Of a stretch of DNA of 64,000 nt, positions 29,171 to 37,474 are shown in pieces. The stretch is taken from contig NZ_QQRU01000006.1 in the NCBI RefSeq assembly GCF_003428885.1, forward strand, positions 1 through 64,000, read 5' to 3'. Position 1 is the first letter of the stretch; the number at the start of each line of letters is the position of its first letter. This DNA comes from Streptococcus sp. LQJ-218 (lineage in GTDB: Bacteria > Bacillota > Bacilli > Lactobacillales > Streptococcaceae). A model generated the notes under the pieces. That model saw only the letters and a program-made list of their open reading frames with translations, had not been told where the DNA came from and did not search any database. The position numbers and the translations under genes were made by a program.

Positions 29171-29961
29171 CTTCTCTTTCCATACTTGTCTCGGAAGTGA
29201 CGCAAGCCATGGATCTCCCGATTGACATTTTCTAAATCTTGGTTCATATAATACTTGGAAATCTGACTCAAATAAGATAATTGAGCATACCAGTACAATT
29301 TATTTAATACCGTTTGATTATACTTGTAACCGTAGTAGGTCAACCATTCCTTCCACTGATGTTCTGGAATATAATGGCAGAGCATATGGGCCACATCAAA
29401 CATGCGGTCGGTCAAGCGAACCGAATCCCAATCTACCAAATAAATCAAGCCACTGTCTGTCTCAATCCAATTACTATGTCGTACATCTCCATGGACAATG
29501 GTCGCATAGTCCTCTCTAAATCCTGGAATAGTCTGACGTAAATCAGCCATCACTTCACTGATAAAATGATTTTTACGCAAAGCATCTGGAGCCGTTTCCT
29601 GCCAAGACTGTAGTAAATCTACAGGTGTTTCCATGACATATCCCAAACGACTCAACTGTGTCATCAACGGACGTGAGCGATGAAGACGGGTTAAAATATT
29701 GACGATTTGTTTACGATTCATATCATAGGGGGTCAATATCTTGCCTGTCAACCATTCTTGAGCACTCATATCACGACCATCTGCCAAACGGCGACTCCAT
29801 AATAATTGTGGAGCAATTTGTTCTCTAGCTAGACCAGGTAGGATTGGAGAGGTGTTCATTTTTACAAAGATGCGCTTCCCATCAGGATAGCTACCCATAT
29901 AAGCCTTGCCACTTTTCCCAGGTATGGGAGTCAGTATTAGCTCATTATCACCCAAATCCAT
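29167..29961 (-). CDS. ccrZ: Cell-cycle regulator CcrZ (phosphotransferase/choline kinase fold)
   Basis: A 264-residue aminoglycoside-phosphotransferase-like kinase. The catalytic loop is H157-G-D159 with N164, and the metal-binding D177-W-D179 follows. In S. pneumoniae CcrZ couples FtsZ-dependent cell division to DnaA-dependent replication initiation, and its Bacillus relative phosphorylates ribose-type substrates. The gene sits just upstream of trmB as in that species. A good ribosome-binding site (GGAAAGAA) precedes the ATG. Confidence 0.92.
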   Translation of the reverse strand: MDLGDNELILTPIPGKSGKAYMGSYPDGKRIFVKMNTSPILPGLAREQIAPQLLWSRRLADGRDMSAQEWLTGKILTPYDMNRKQIVNILTRLHRSRPLMTQLSRLGYVMETPVDLLQSWQETAPDALRKNHFISEVMADLRQTIPGFREDYATIVHGDVRHSNWIETDSGLIYLVDWDSVRLTDRMFDVAHMLCHYIPEHQWKEWLTYYGYKYNQTVLNKLYWYAQLSYLSQISKYYMNQDLENVNREIHGLRHFRDKYGKRR

Positions 29962-30083
29962 TTCTTTCCTCCGTATAAAGTTTCCTTACTATTCTACTAG
30001 TTTTTGGTCTATTCGTCAACCGCTCCACACCCGATTCTCAAAGAAAGGCATCTGGATTAGCTTGGGCTAGGATTCTAGAAAGA

Positions 30084-30117
30084 AAAAGGCAAGCACCGTC
30101 TTCTGCTTACCTTTTCA
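30084..30117 (-). terminator. Terminator of the blp immunity cluster
   Basis: Stem AAAAGGTAAGCA/TGCTTGCCTTTT (minus strand, one mismatch) with an 8-nt loop, just after the CPBP gene at 30124. Confidence 0.7.
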
Positions 30118-30123
30118 TGATTT

Positions 30124-30735
30124 TTAGAAATAAGTTAAGAGTGGCCAAGCATTGTAAAACATGTGAACTAGAGTAGAAACCCATAGGTTTTGGCTCTTTT
30201 TATAAGCGAATCCCAGCAACAAGCCCCCAAGTAGATAAAAAATAAACGAAGGGACATTAGAAGGTCCATGCATAAAAGAAAAGAGAGAGGAAGTTAGCAC
30301 AAGCCCTAACCAAGAATTGTCAAAAACTGCACCTTGAAGAAGTCCTCTGAAAATGAGTTCCTCCTGGATGGGTCCAAAAACTGAGGAAGTCAAAATCAAA
30401 GACAGAGAAATTCCTCTGCTGACTTCCGCCAAGTGTTGAACTCCCGCGCCAGAAGAAACAGCGAAGAAATGAATATAAACCAACGTCTCAAGCACACTTA
30501 GAAGAAAGATAGCAATGAAAAGTAAAAATTGTTTCCTGCTTAACATCCCAAAAGAAATCATTTCAAACTTTCTAGCATAAGCAACACTCAGCGAGGTTAC
30601 TAGAAGACTTACAATCATCAGTGCAGGCTCATTTTGAAAAAAATCCCCATGGTTAATCGTATAAGGAACTGTAATGACGATTATTAGTACTAAAAATCCA
30701 AAACAAAAGGCATGAAATTTATCAAAAAACTCCAT
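30124..30735 (-). CDS. pncP: CPBP-family intramembrane protease, PncP-like immunity protein
   Basis: A 203-residue integral membrane protein with about six helices. The CPBP/Abi motifs are QEELIFRG (motif 1, EExxxR), FSFMHG (motif 2, FxxxH) and HMFYN (motif 3). In blp loci such proteins give or process bacteriocin immunity. It is the last gene of the cluster, separated from blpZ by BOX copy 3, so that BOX lies inside the transcription unit. The PncP assignment is by position and motif; it could be another CPBP paralogue. Confidence 0.7.
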   Translation of the reverse strand: MEFFDKFHAFCFGFLVLIIVITVPYTINHGDFFQNEPALMIVSLLVTSLSVAYARKFEMISFGMLSRKQFLLFIAIFLLSVLETLVYIHFFAVSSGAGVQHLAEVSRGISLSLILTSSVFGPIQEELIFRGLLQGAVFDNSWLGLVLTSSLFSFMHGPSNVPSFIFYLLGGLLLGFAYKKSQNLWVSTLVHMFYNAWPLLTYF

Positions 30736-30807
30736 AAAATTATCCTCCTCAACAGACTTTCCTACAAGTCATCCTTTAGCTTTAGTCTTTCCAAAACAAA
30801 CCATTTT

Positions 30808-30958
30808 ATACTCTTCGAAAATCTCTTCAAACCACGTCAACGTCGCCTTGCCGTAGGTATGGTTACTGACTTCGTCAGTTCTATCCACAACCTCAAAACA
30901 CTGTTTTGAGCAACCTGCTGCTAGTTTCCTAGTTTGCTCTTTGATTTTCATTGAGTAT
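30808..30958. repeat. BOX element (copy 3, boxA-B-C) within the blp immunity cluster
   Basis: A 151-bp BOX, ATACTCTTCG to CATTGAGTAT, with the boxA primer-like region, boxB hairpin (CAAAACACTGTTTTG) and boxC. Its 3' end on the minus strand supplies the last nine codons and stop of blpZ. Confidence 0.92.
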
Positions 30959-31162
30959 TAATAGCCAAAATCCGACCACATAGCCAGCCCCTAAGACGAT
31001 AGCCATTAAAGATAGCATGGGATTCAGAAAATAAAAGACCACAACAGATACAAAGGTTAGCACAAAAACGTTAAAGGCAATGGTGTCAGAAGCCAAGACT
31101 AGAATATAAGGTGTCAACCAGTCTAAGGTTTTGGAATCTAGGAAAAATAAGTGTTTATACAT
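30929..31162 (-). CDS. blpZ: BlpZ-like small membrane protein with BOX-encoded C-terminus
   Basis: A 77-residue protein with two to three hydrophobic helices (ILVLASDTIAFNVFVLTF; SLMAIVLGAGYVVGFWLL). By position and sequence it resembles BlpZ of the bacteriocin immunity region. The final codons ATA CTC AAT GAA AAT CAA AGA GCA AAC TAG are BOX sequence, so the native C-terminus has been replaced by ILNENQRAN. The helices are intact, so the protein could still insert in the membrane. It lies 41 bp after blpY. Confidence 0.65.
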   Translation of the reverse strand: MYKHLFFLDSKTLDWLTPYILVLASDTIAFNVFVLTFVSVVVFYFLNPMLSLMAIVLGAGYVVGFWLLILNENQRAN

Positions 31163-31203
31163 GATGACCTCCTCTATGGCTGAAAAGCAAGCCTTTTATT
31201 TTT

Positions 31204-31893
31204 TTACCCCAAGACCCTATGTAGAAAAGTCAGCAAAAATGGTAAGTTTGCAATGATATTATTAACAATATGAATCGAATAAGAAGGATAGATACTCTTC
31301 GTATAACGTGTTAGACAGGCAAATAGACAGCCCACTGCCGTATAGACAAAAATATCTGCGAGACTTGGCAAGCTAGAAAAGTGGGGCAAGGCAAATAAGA
31401 ATGACGGAAAGAGAAGATCCAGCCCCCATCTCGAATTCTTAAAGAAGGCATGTTGAAGCAATCCCCTACATACCAATTCTTCCATCAGAGGTCCTAGTAC
31501 GATTAAGGTTAGGTAAACACCAAACTCCGCAAAATTTGTCTCACTATAGGCAATAAACAAATTCCACCCTTCATTGGTTCCTTGAACGTGTTTAGCTGTC
31601 AGATAGTTAAAGCATATCAGCACAACAGCGGCTAACACCGTCAGGACAGAATAGCTCAACCACTTTTTCCTAGGGATGCGAAAGAGATAAGCATGGCCCG
31701 ACCTGACCAAAATCCAAACCATCAAGCCGATAAAGAGAAGACTGATGATGTTTCGAATCCAAATAAGATTTCCTACCCAAGACGAGAACTCCCAATAATT
31801 GCTCCAAAATCGGGTTGTCCAAAACAATCCAAAAAACAAAAATAAATAAGAAAGAATGGCACTCGTTTTGAAAAGAATAGGATATTTTTTCAT
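31204..31893 (-). CDS. blpY: Bacteriocin immunity protein BlpY (CPBP family)
   Basis: A 229-residue polytopic membrane protein with all three CPBP motifs: MEELVCRG (motif 1), FALPHF (motif 2) and HIVNN (motif 3). BlpY is required for full immunity to blp bacteriocins in S. pneumoniae. ATG at 31893 was chosen because GGGGAGG lies just upstream; the in-frame GTG at 31908 is part of that site. The sequence ending LLTFLHRVLG matches BlpY as I remember it. Confidence 0.8.
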   Translation of the reverse strand: MKKYPILFKTSAILSYLFLFFGLFWTTRFWSNYWEFSSWVGNLIWIRNIISLLFIGLMVWILVRSGHAYLFRIPRKKWLSYSVLTVLAAVVLICFNYLTAKHVQGTNEGWNLFIAYSETNFAEFGVYLTLIVLGPLMEELVCRGLLQHAFFKNSRWGLDLLFPSFLFALPHFSSLPSLADIFVYTAVGCLFACLTRYTKSIYPSYSIHIVNNIIANLPFLLTFLHRVLG

Positions 31894-31967
31894 ATAAATC
31901 CTCCCCACTATCTACAAGACAGAGGCTAGCCTAATACCTCCCCTTGTCAGGCTCTACTACTGCAAGA

Positions 31968-32351
31968 TTATGAAGACAGTTTGTTCTTTTTAAGGCTGAC
32001 CTGACTACTAGATAATAGATACATTAAGGCATTAAAGACAATGAAAATATGTCCATAGAATAAAATTAACCTCGCATCCAAACCAAGATAAAGTTTGACC
32101 ATCAAAAAGATGAGCAAAAGAATTTGAAACCATAAGGTTTTTTCAAAAATAAATTTAAAGCGGTTTCGAATGTCTACTTCCTTGATTTTTACCGCCAAAC
32201 CTTTATTAGCAAGAAGGAAAACGCCTGCTTCAAATAATCCACTGTAGAGAACAAGCCACCCAATTGATACATTAGAGATTTGTAAAAATGTCCCTAAAAG
32301 AATATTCAAAATACTACTCAAGAAAATAACAAGAAATAATCTATATTTCAT
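31968..32351 (-). CDS. Small multi-pass membrane protein, blp region (BlpX position)
   Basis: A 127-residue protein with four predicted helices (LFLVIFLSSILNILLGTFL; WLVLYSGLFEAGVFLLA; WFQILLLIFLMVKLYLG; LILFYGHIFIVFNALMYLL). It is of unknown function, probably an immunity protein by context, and occupies the place where blpX is expected before blpY. The ATG at 32351 follows GGAGG by 9 nt; the earlier ATG at 32366 overlaps that site. Confidence 0.6.
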   Translation of the reverse strand: MKYRLFLVIFLSSILNILLGTFLQISNVSIGWLVLYSGLFEAGVFLLANKGLAVKIKEVDIRNRFKFIFEKTLWFQILLLIFLMVKLYLGLDARLILFYGHIFIVFNALMYLLSSSQVSLKKNKLSS

Positions 32352-32433
32352 TTTAAATACCTCCATTCACTTATTTCACGGACAGTTTAATAGAGCCTTC
32401 TAATCAAAGATTCTGTCAGAAGGAGAAGGCAAG

Positions 32434-32838
32434 CTACTTCTTATAATACTTCAAGCCCCAAATGAGTAGAAGCATGATAATCAAGCAGAGAATGGCACCA
32501 ATATAGGCAATTAATTGTTGATAGAATTCTCCTGCTGTGATACCCCTATACAAACAAATAATAGACATAAAACCTGTCAAGCCGATATACATGAGTTGAT
32601 TGGTTCTAGGACTAACCAAATCATCATCTTCAAACTCTCTTATCCTCATTTCCCTAGTGAGATAAACAGTAACCAAAATAGAAGCCAAGTTAATAACCAC
32701 TAAAAGAAATTGGAGGACTAAGGAAAAATTTAAAAACTGACGAGATAGAAATAGATAAGTAAAAACAAGTAAGGGCAACTGCCCTAGGAACAATCTCGTA
32801 AGAAAGATGTTCCGTTTTTTAGCAAGAAAAGTTTTCAT
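32434..32838 (-). CDS. Four-helix membrane protein, putative bacteriocin immunity
   Basis: A 134-residue protein with four helices (about 14-32, 37-60, 82-97, 108-130) and a charged loop (REMRIREFEDDDLVSPR). The start overlaps the stop of the preceding 54-codon gene (ATGA). No family is recognised beyond similarity to blp-region immunity proteins in architecture. Confidence 0.55.
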   Translation of the reverse strand: MKTFLAKKRNIFLTRLFLGQLPLLVFTYLFLSRQFLNFSLVLQFLLVVINLASILVTVYLTREMRIREFEDDDLVSPRTNQLMYIGLTGFMSIICLYRGITAGEFYQQLIAYIGAILCLIIMLLLIWGLKYYKK

Positions 32839-32999
32839 TTTTTTGCTCCTTTCTTTTTAGTTAAAGCAAGATAGATCATAACCGCAATCAGATAGGCTAT
32901 TGTATAAAATAGATGATACCAAACACTCTCCCTGAGCGGATATAGAAAGATGGACATGATTAGATACAGAACGAAAATGACAAGTATTTTTTTCTTCAT
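32835..32999 (-). CDS. Small membrane protein (54 residues), first gene of blp immunity operon
   Basis: An ATG at 32999 with a GGAGGAAATCTT site opens a 54-codon frame. The product has a Lys-rich start, two hydrophobic helices (ILVIFVLYLIMSIFL; LFYTIAYLIAVMIYLAL) and a Lys-rich end. It is the first gene after a promoter with the BlpR-type direct repeats. Position and membrane character suggest immunity. There is no double-glycine leader, so it is not a bacteriocin precursor. Confidence 0.6.
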   Translation of the reverse strand: MKKKILVIFVLYLIMSIFLYPLRESVWYHLFYTIAYLIAVMIYLALTKKKGAKK

Positions 33000-33056
33000 A
33001 AGATTTCCTCCTAGATGTGTGCTTTACCTTAGTTGAGCAAGAACCTTTACACTGCT

Positions 33057-33123
33057 AGTATAGCACTTATTTTGACATTGGATCACTCAAATCACGAATG
33101 GTCATCAAAACATCTTGAATTGT
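33057..33123 (-). promoter_or_regulatory. BlpR-type operator and promoter of the immunity operon
   Basis: On the minus strand two direct repeats, ACAATTCAAGA (33113-33123) and ACCATTCGTGA (33092-33102), start 21 bp apart, the spacing used by LytTR regulators. An extended -10 TGCTATACT (33057-33065) follows, with 29 bp between second repeat and -10 hexamer. The blpT promoter has the same geometry. Confidence 0.8.
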
Positions 33124-33211
33124 TAAAAAATTTAAAAAGCAAGCATGAAAAACATACTTGCCCTATGGAAACTTAACAATGTGAAAATATAAAATAGAAA
33201 GCTATTCACCC

Positions 33212-33568
33212 TTACTTCCGTCTGTTCTCATATATTCTCATGATTGCAACAAGGATAGCAGCTGTCCCACTTGCAAAAAATAGAAGGATAATGATAATGT
33301 TGAGGATTTCAGACGTACTCCCTATTCTGTTGATAAGACGGAGTAGGGATATAACTGTCAACTGAATCAGGAGTATTGATTCTACTCTTACCATTGAAGT
33401 AAGTCTGTTTTCAACTGCATATAAAAAGGCTGGTAGCAAAACACAAGCTATAGCAATCACAAACAGGTTGCTCCCTGTTTCTTCTCCCTTGTTCACCACG
33501 GAAATCATGAGAAGATTCGATGCTATAATCAACGTAGAACAGATGATAAAAAAGGATTTCTTATTCAT
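33212..33568 (-). CDS. Four-helix membrane protein downstream of blpH
   Basis: A 118-residue polytopic protein (helices about 6-24, 34-50, 62-80, 86-110) with a basic C-terminus. It lies in the position where blpC, blpA and blpB would be expected after blpH. It has no double-glycine leader or ABC/peptidase motif, so it is none of these. Start ATG follows GAGAGGTG. Function unknown. Confidence 0.5.
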   Translation of the reverse strand: MNKKSFFIICSTLIIASNLLMISVVNKGEETGSNLFVIAIACVLLPAFLYAVENRLTSMVRVESILLIQLTVISLLRLINRIGSTSEILNIIIILLFFASGTAAILVAIMRIYENRRK

Positions 33569-33636
33569 TTAATACACCTCTCATACTATAGTATTTTAAT
33601 TGATGACTTTGGGCAGTACTTCTTTCAATAAATTTT

Positions 33637-34986
33637 CTAATCATCAACCGACATCGAGTGAACTGTTAAAACCTGACGAAAGACTTGATTTTGGCAAGTG
33701 GTATTTAGACTAGTATTGGGATGACTTTCCACAATCTTCATAACGGTATAGAGACCAACTCCTCTCTCCTCCCCTTTAGAACTGGCTCCAAAGGAGAAGA
33801 TTTCAGAAATATCGATCCCCTCTTCTTTGATAGAATTTTCGATGATAAAGGTCTCCTGTGCTCCATTTTTAAAAAAGGCAATTGAAACATGAGGTTGACT
33901 GGCCTCTGCACTAGCTTCAATAGCATTGTCACAAAGGATAGACACAATGGTTAGAAAATCAAGCAGGCTCATCCCCTCGACTTGAATCTCCTCAGGAACT
34001 TCGACATTAAAGACTATGTTCTCATCTCTGGCTTTTAGAAATTTTCCTGCTAGGAGACTTTTGAGAGCTTTATCACGAATATTCACGAGTCGTCCAAGGT
34101 CATATTTATTGTCCTGCAATTTTTCACTAGAATCCTTTAAGACCGAGTCGTAGACCTCTTTTATCTGCTCCATATCCTCCTCTTCAATGCCCAGACGTAA
34201 ACTGGTCAAAAGATTGGTGTAGTCATGACGAAAGCTCCGGACTTCCTTGTAAAGTTCTTCTGTATGCTGACTATAGCGTTCCATATCTCTGTAGCGCAAG
34301 GCCTGCTCTTGGTACAGTTTTTCCTGAAGTTTTTCCTTCAAATAAGTATCTAATTTCTTAATAACCCCCATAAAAAAGAGTAGATAAAATACTAGGATGA
34401 GATGGCGAACAGTCGTTGATTGAATACCTTGTTCATATTCAAGGTAAGACAGACTTTGCATCACTAGATAGTAAGCCCCCATTATCCAGTTAATCTTAGT
34501 CAGAGACTTTTGAAAAGCTTTATCTAGAATTTCCTTTCTCAAGTTAGTGAAATCATAGTCCAACCATTTCAAAAAGACTAAAACTATGAAGCAAACGAAT
34601 ATCGTTATCAATAAAAAGATAGGATTGCTATCTTTACCTACAATTCCTTGCCCCAAAAATGGAAGCACAAAATAGGAGACCCCTCTATAAAAGAGATTCA
34701 CCAACATCATTGGAAAGAGACCATAAAAGAGAAGGAATTTTTTAGGAAGTCCTCTTAACAATAAGAAAGATAAGCCTATGCCGTACAAGGGTTCCATAAA
34801 ATAAAATAGGTAACTATCTCCTACCATATAATCAATCATTAAAAAAACAAAGGCCAACAGTATCTTAAAAAGAAAGGCCTTAAAAATCCTCTCAAAAGTG
34901 AGACCAATTCCATCCACCTTAAAGAAAATGACAATTTCTAGTCCATGAGTAACAAGTGTATACAACAATATCCAAGCAATATTCAT
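33637..34986 (-). CDS. blpH: BlpH sensor histidine kinase (HPK10 family)
   Basis: A 449-residue pheromone-receptor kinase. Six to seven N-terminal helices (about 1-210) form the peptide-sensing domain. The cytoplasmic part has the HPK10 H-box with H254 (SFRHDYTNLL), the N-box LCDNAIEAS (N354) and the G-box SSKGEERGVGLYTV (402-415). It starts 13 bp after blpR and would phosphorylate it in response to BlpC. No blpC gene is nearby, so it may respond to BlpC from other strains. Confidence 0.85.
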   Translation of the reverse strand: MNIAWILLYTLVTHGLEIVIFFKVDGIGLTFERIFKAFLFKILLAFVFLMIDYMVGDSYLFYFMEPLYGIGLSFLLLRGLPKKFLLFYGLFPMMLVNLFYRGVSYFVLPFLGQGIVGKDSNPIFLLITIFVCFIVLVFLKWLDYDFTNLRKEILDKAFQKSLTKINWIMGAYYLVMQSLSYLEYEQGIQSTTVRHLILVFYLLFFMGVIKKLDTYLKEKLQEKLYQEQALRYRDMERYSQHTEELYKEVRSFRHDYTNLLTSLRLGIEEEDMEQIKEVYDSVLKDSSEKLQDNKYDLGRLVNIRDKALKSLLAGKFLKARDENIVFNVEVPEEIQVEGMSLLDFLTIVSILCDNAIEASAEASQPHVSIAFFKNGAQETFIIENSIKEEGIDISEIFSFGASSKGEERGVGLYTVMKIVESHPNTSLNTTCQNQVFRQVLTVHSMSVDD

Positions 34987-34999
34987 AAACTCTCCTAGC

Positions 35000-35737
35000 T
35001 CAATGCAAGTTATTGATAGCTTCAGACACTTCCCTGACCTTATAACGCGCGATCATACAGCTCCCACCATTGGGAAAGAAAAGTAGTTTTTCTTTCTTAT
35101 CCAAACGAACCACATTGGCAGGATTGATGAGAAAAGAGCGGTGGCACTGCAAGAGACGTGGTTCCTGTTTGAGAACCTCCTCTAGACTCGCTGTAAATTC
35201 CAGCCTGTCTGTCTTGGTATAGAGAATAACACGATGGGGTCTTGTGGACGTTTCGAGATAGTAAACCTCTTTAAAAGGATACTGGAATTGAGCAAATTTT
35301 GATTTAAAGTAAAAGCAATCTTCCGCTAGACTCTTAGTGTCTTGACCATTGGCATAAAGGAGGGCTGTCTCGATACGAGATTCAAACTCCTCTGCTGACA
35401 AGGCCTTATCAATATAGTCCAGAGCAGACGCTTGGTAGCGAAAGGACAGGGGCATAAACTCTGAGTGAGTCGTCACAAAGACGATGAGGGCATAAGGATC
35501 CCGATCCCGAATCTTTCTAGCCACTTCTAGACCCTTCATCTCTTCGTTTCGAATCTCAATGTCCAAAAAGAATAGTTGATGAGCTCCCTTCTCATGCACC
35601 TCTGCCAGTAGTTGGTCTGGCTTGCCAAAAACTTCAAAAGAGCTGGGAATGATCTGATGTTCTTTCAAAAGCTTCTCAATCGTCGTTTCAATTCTAGTCT
35701 GTTGGGAAAAATCATCTTCCAAAACAAATATTCTCAT
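35000..35737 (-). CDS. blpR: BlpR response regulator (LytTR)
   Basis: A 245-residue response regulator. The receiver domain (1-125) has acidic D8-D9, phosphoacceptor D59 (FFLDI) and K111. A LytTR DNA-binding domain fills about 141-245. ATG at 35737 was chosen because GGAG precedes it and the protein then starts MRIFVLEDD; a longer frame to 35809 has no ribosome-binding site. It should activate promoters bearing 21-bp-spaced repeats such as those at 33092-33123 and 35904-35935. Confidence 0.87.
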   Translation of the reverse strand: MRIFVLEDDFSQQTRIETTIEKLLKEHQIIPSSFEVFGKPDQLLAEVHEKGAHQLFFLDIEIRNEEMKGLEVARKIRDRDPYALIVFVTTHSEFMPLSFRYQASALDYIDKALSAEEFESRIETALLYANGQDTKSLAEDCFYFKSKFAQFQYPFKEVYYLETSTRPHRVILYTKTDRLEFTASLEEVLKQEPRLLQCHRSFLINPANVVRLDKKEKLLFFPNGGSCMIARYKVREVSEAINNLH

Positions 35738-35879
35738 CTTTTTACTCTCCTTGTTTCGATTTCTTCCTAAAAAGAGAATAGCAAAAATACTTTGATACAA
35801 GCCCACCAAATCCTAAACAGGCCTTTAACGCTCCTAAAGGGTAGTTTGCTCCTCAAATAAGCATGATAATCTTACAACT

Positions 35880-35888
35880 ATTTTATCA
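35880..35888 (-). promoter_or_regulatory. Putative blpR extended -10
   Basis: Minus-strand TG-A-TAAAAT forms an extended -10 about 142 bp before the blpR ATG. Its -35 region (35903-35908) overlaps the first operator repeat of the divergent blpT promoter. Confidence 0.4.
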
Positions 35889-35903
35889 TAAAATCTTAAC
35901 AGT

Positions 35904-35970
35904 ACCATTCAGGAAATTTCAATGACAATTAAAGATTTGATGGTGAAAAAGGAGATAAAAGTGATAAACT
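35904..35970 (+). promoter_or_regulatory. BlpR-type operator and promoter of blpT
   Basis: Direct repeats ACCATTCAGGA (35904-35914) and ACAATTAAAGA (35925-35935) start 21 bp apart; the extended -10 TGATAAACT (35962-35970) follows with 29 bp between second repeat and -10 hexamer. This architecture equals that of the immunity operon promoter. Confidence 0.75.
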
Positions 35971-36032
35971 GACAGTATCAAAACACAGTTACTAGAATCA
36001 AGACTGGCACCCAGATTAAAGGAGGAATTCTC

Positions 36033-36362
36033 ATGACAGATACAGACCCTATCAAAAGAGCTCAGACTTTGATAACTGACTTAAACAAAGCCTACCAAGC
36101 ATGCAAACAGGCAAGCGCTGACGACGTCCGCTTTCAGGAGCAATTAAACTCTATTCTTAGCTTTCTAGCCAAGGCTGAGACAGTGGATAATCGAGTCTTG
36201 ATTGAATTGGAAAAATTTTACCAGACTTCCAGTCTTCTCATGGGACTTAGCGCTCTTGATCCAGATGCTCCTACTCGCGCTGCTTGGCGGACCTATGACC
36301 GCTTCCACTTGGACCAGGTCAAGACAAAGTTGTGTCTCTACGGACCAACCATTATCCTGTAG
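36033..36362 (+). CDS. blpT: BlpT-like protein
   Basis: A 109-residue soluble helical protein (TDPIKRAQTLITDLNKAYQ at the start, VKTKLCLYGPTIIL at the end) that I recognise as the conserved blpT gene at the edge of blp loci. Its biochemical function is unknown; it has no signal or membrane segment. It is divergent from blpR, is preceded by an AGGAGG site and carries a BlpR-type operator, so it belongs to the regulon. Confidence 0.7.
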   Translation: MTDTDPIKRAQTLITDLNKAYQACKQASADDVRFQEQLNSILSFLAKAETVDNRVLIELEKFYQTSSLLMGLSALDPDAPTRAAWRTYDRFHLDQVKTKLCLYGPTIIL

Positions 36363-36365
36363 TAA

Positions 36366-36407
36366 CTAAAAAGAAGCTGAGACAAACTGAACTCAACTTC
36401 TTTTTTA
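36366..36407. terminator. Bidirectional terminator between blpT and ecsB
   Basis: An imperfect stem AAAAAGAAG-C-TGAG with CTCA-A-CTTCTTTTT, flanked by A and T runs, serves the convergent blpT and ecsAB units. Confidence 0.75.
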
Positions 36408-36424
36408 GTATCATATAGGTAAGA

Positions 36425-37474
36425 TTAGTCCTGCATCTGACGTTTGACCTGATAAGGCAAATACAAGACTAGTAAAACCAAACCAGCTCCCAGTACGGCT
36501 AGAAGGGCTAGTTTTTCTTTGAAGGTAATCACCCCAACAACTAATTCCACAAGTAAAACAAAACTGGTCAATCCTCGAACTACCGCCTGCAAGCCTTTTT
36601 CCTTTTGCCCCTTGTCCAGCGGAAAGAGTTGGGTCAAATACTGGTAGTCAAAGGCATGATAGAGGGCCAGCAACTGGAAGAGCAAAAGGTAGTTAAAGAG
36701 AACCACCACTGCTGTTGCAATCCAAGCTTGCTCGATAAAGACCTGAGCCAGTATGGAAAGCAAGAGCAGACGCAGACTAAGCGCAAAGAGGTCTCCATTT
36801 CGCAGATAAGAACGCAGATAAAGATTTTGCCAAATCTTTCCAGGCGCCTTCTGAACAGCCTTTAGGATAAAGTCCAGATAAGCTCGTCGCTTGACGCTGT
36901 TTGAAATTCCCTTTACCTGAGTAAAGAGGGCAAAGAAACGAAGCAAGACTTGCTTACGCTTGCTTTCTTGGGCAATAACATAGTCCCAGTCCAGTCCAGT
37001 TTCCGTAAAAAATTTGCTGGCCTTTTGACGAAAGAGGAAATATTTTCCTAATCCAAATAAAAGCACATAGAGCAGAAAAACAGGCAAACCATAACCTATT
37101 GCCAAAAATAGGGGCGCAAATAACAGCAAGAAAAGGGTCTGGACAAAGAGCCAAAAGGCTAGGGAAATGCTAGCTTGACGCTTGAGATGAAGCTTGATTT
37201 CCTCCTCTCCGACCAAGAGAAAGAGCTTGTCTGGAGCCTCCATATAGGTGGCAATTCCACCCCAAAGCAAAAGTAAAACAGAGGTAATTCCTACAAACAA
37301 AAGGATAGGCCAATGATTTTCGGGAAAATGTTGCAAGAGTTGACTGTACTGGTAGGCTAGAAAGCCCAGCAGAACAAGCAGGAACAAGACAAAGTGGTCA
37401 TTGAGAACATAGCGCAGATAACCAAGACACTCCTTACGAAAAGCCTGCTTTCTCTTTAAAAACAAGTCTTTCAT
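36425..37474 (-). CDS. ecsB: ABC transporter permease EcsB
   Basis: A 349-residue membrane protein of the EcsB family with about eight hydrophobic segments and the typical start KDLFLKRKQAFRKECLGYLRYVLNDHF. The Ecs transporter exports unknown substrates and in other Firmicutes affects secretion and proteolysis. It overlaps ecsA by 4 bp. Assignment rests on the family-typical start, ecsA partner and the adjacent hit gene. Confidence 0.85.
   Translation of the reverse strand: MKDLFLKRKQAFRKECLGYLRYVLNDHFVLFLLVLLGFLAYQYSQLLQHFPENHWPILLFVGITSVLLLLWGGIATYMEAPDKLFLLVGEEEIKLHLKRQASISLAFWLFVQTLFLLLFAPLFLAIGYGLPVFLLYVLLFGLGKYFLFRQKASKFFTETGLDWDYVIAQESKRKQVLLRFFALFTQVKGISNSVKRRAYLDFILKAVQKAPGKIWQNLYLRSYLRNGDLFALSLRLLLLSILAQVFIEQAWIATAVVVLFNYLLLFQLLALYHAFDYQYLTQLFPLDKGQKEKGLQAVVRGLTSFVLLVELVVGVITFKEKLALLAVLGAGLVLLVLYLPYQVKRQMQD

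Noticed and set aside
31893..31908. GTG at 31908 as blpY start
   Set aside because: It lies within the GGGGAGG ribosome-binding site that serves the ATG at 31893.
32835..32999. 54-codon gene as a bacteriocin precursor or BlpC
   Set aside because: No double-glycine leader; it has two membrane helices and fits the immunity-type small proteins.
36605..36865. Frame opposite ecsB
   Set aside because: Antisense shadow with no supporting signals.
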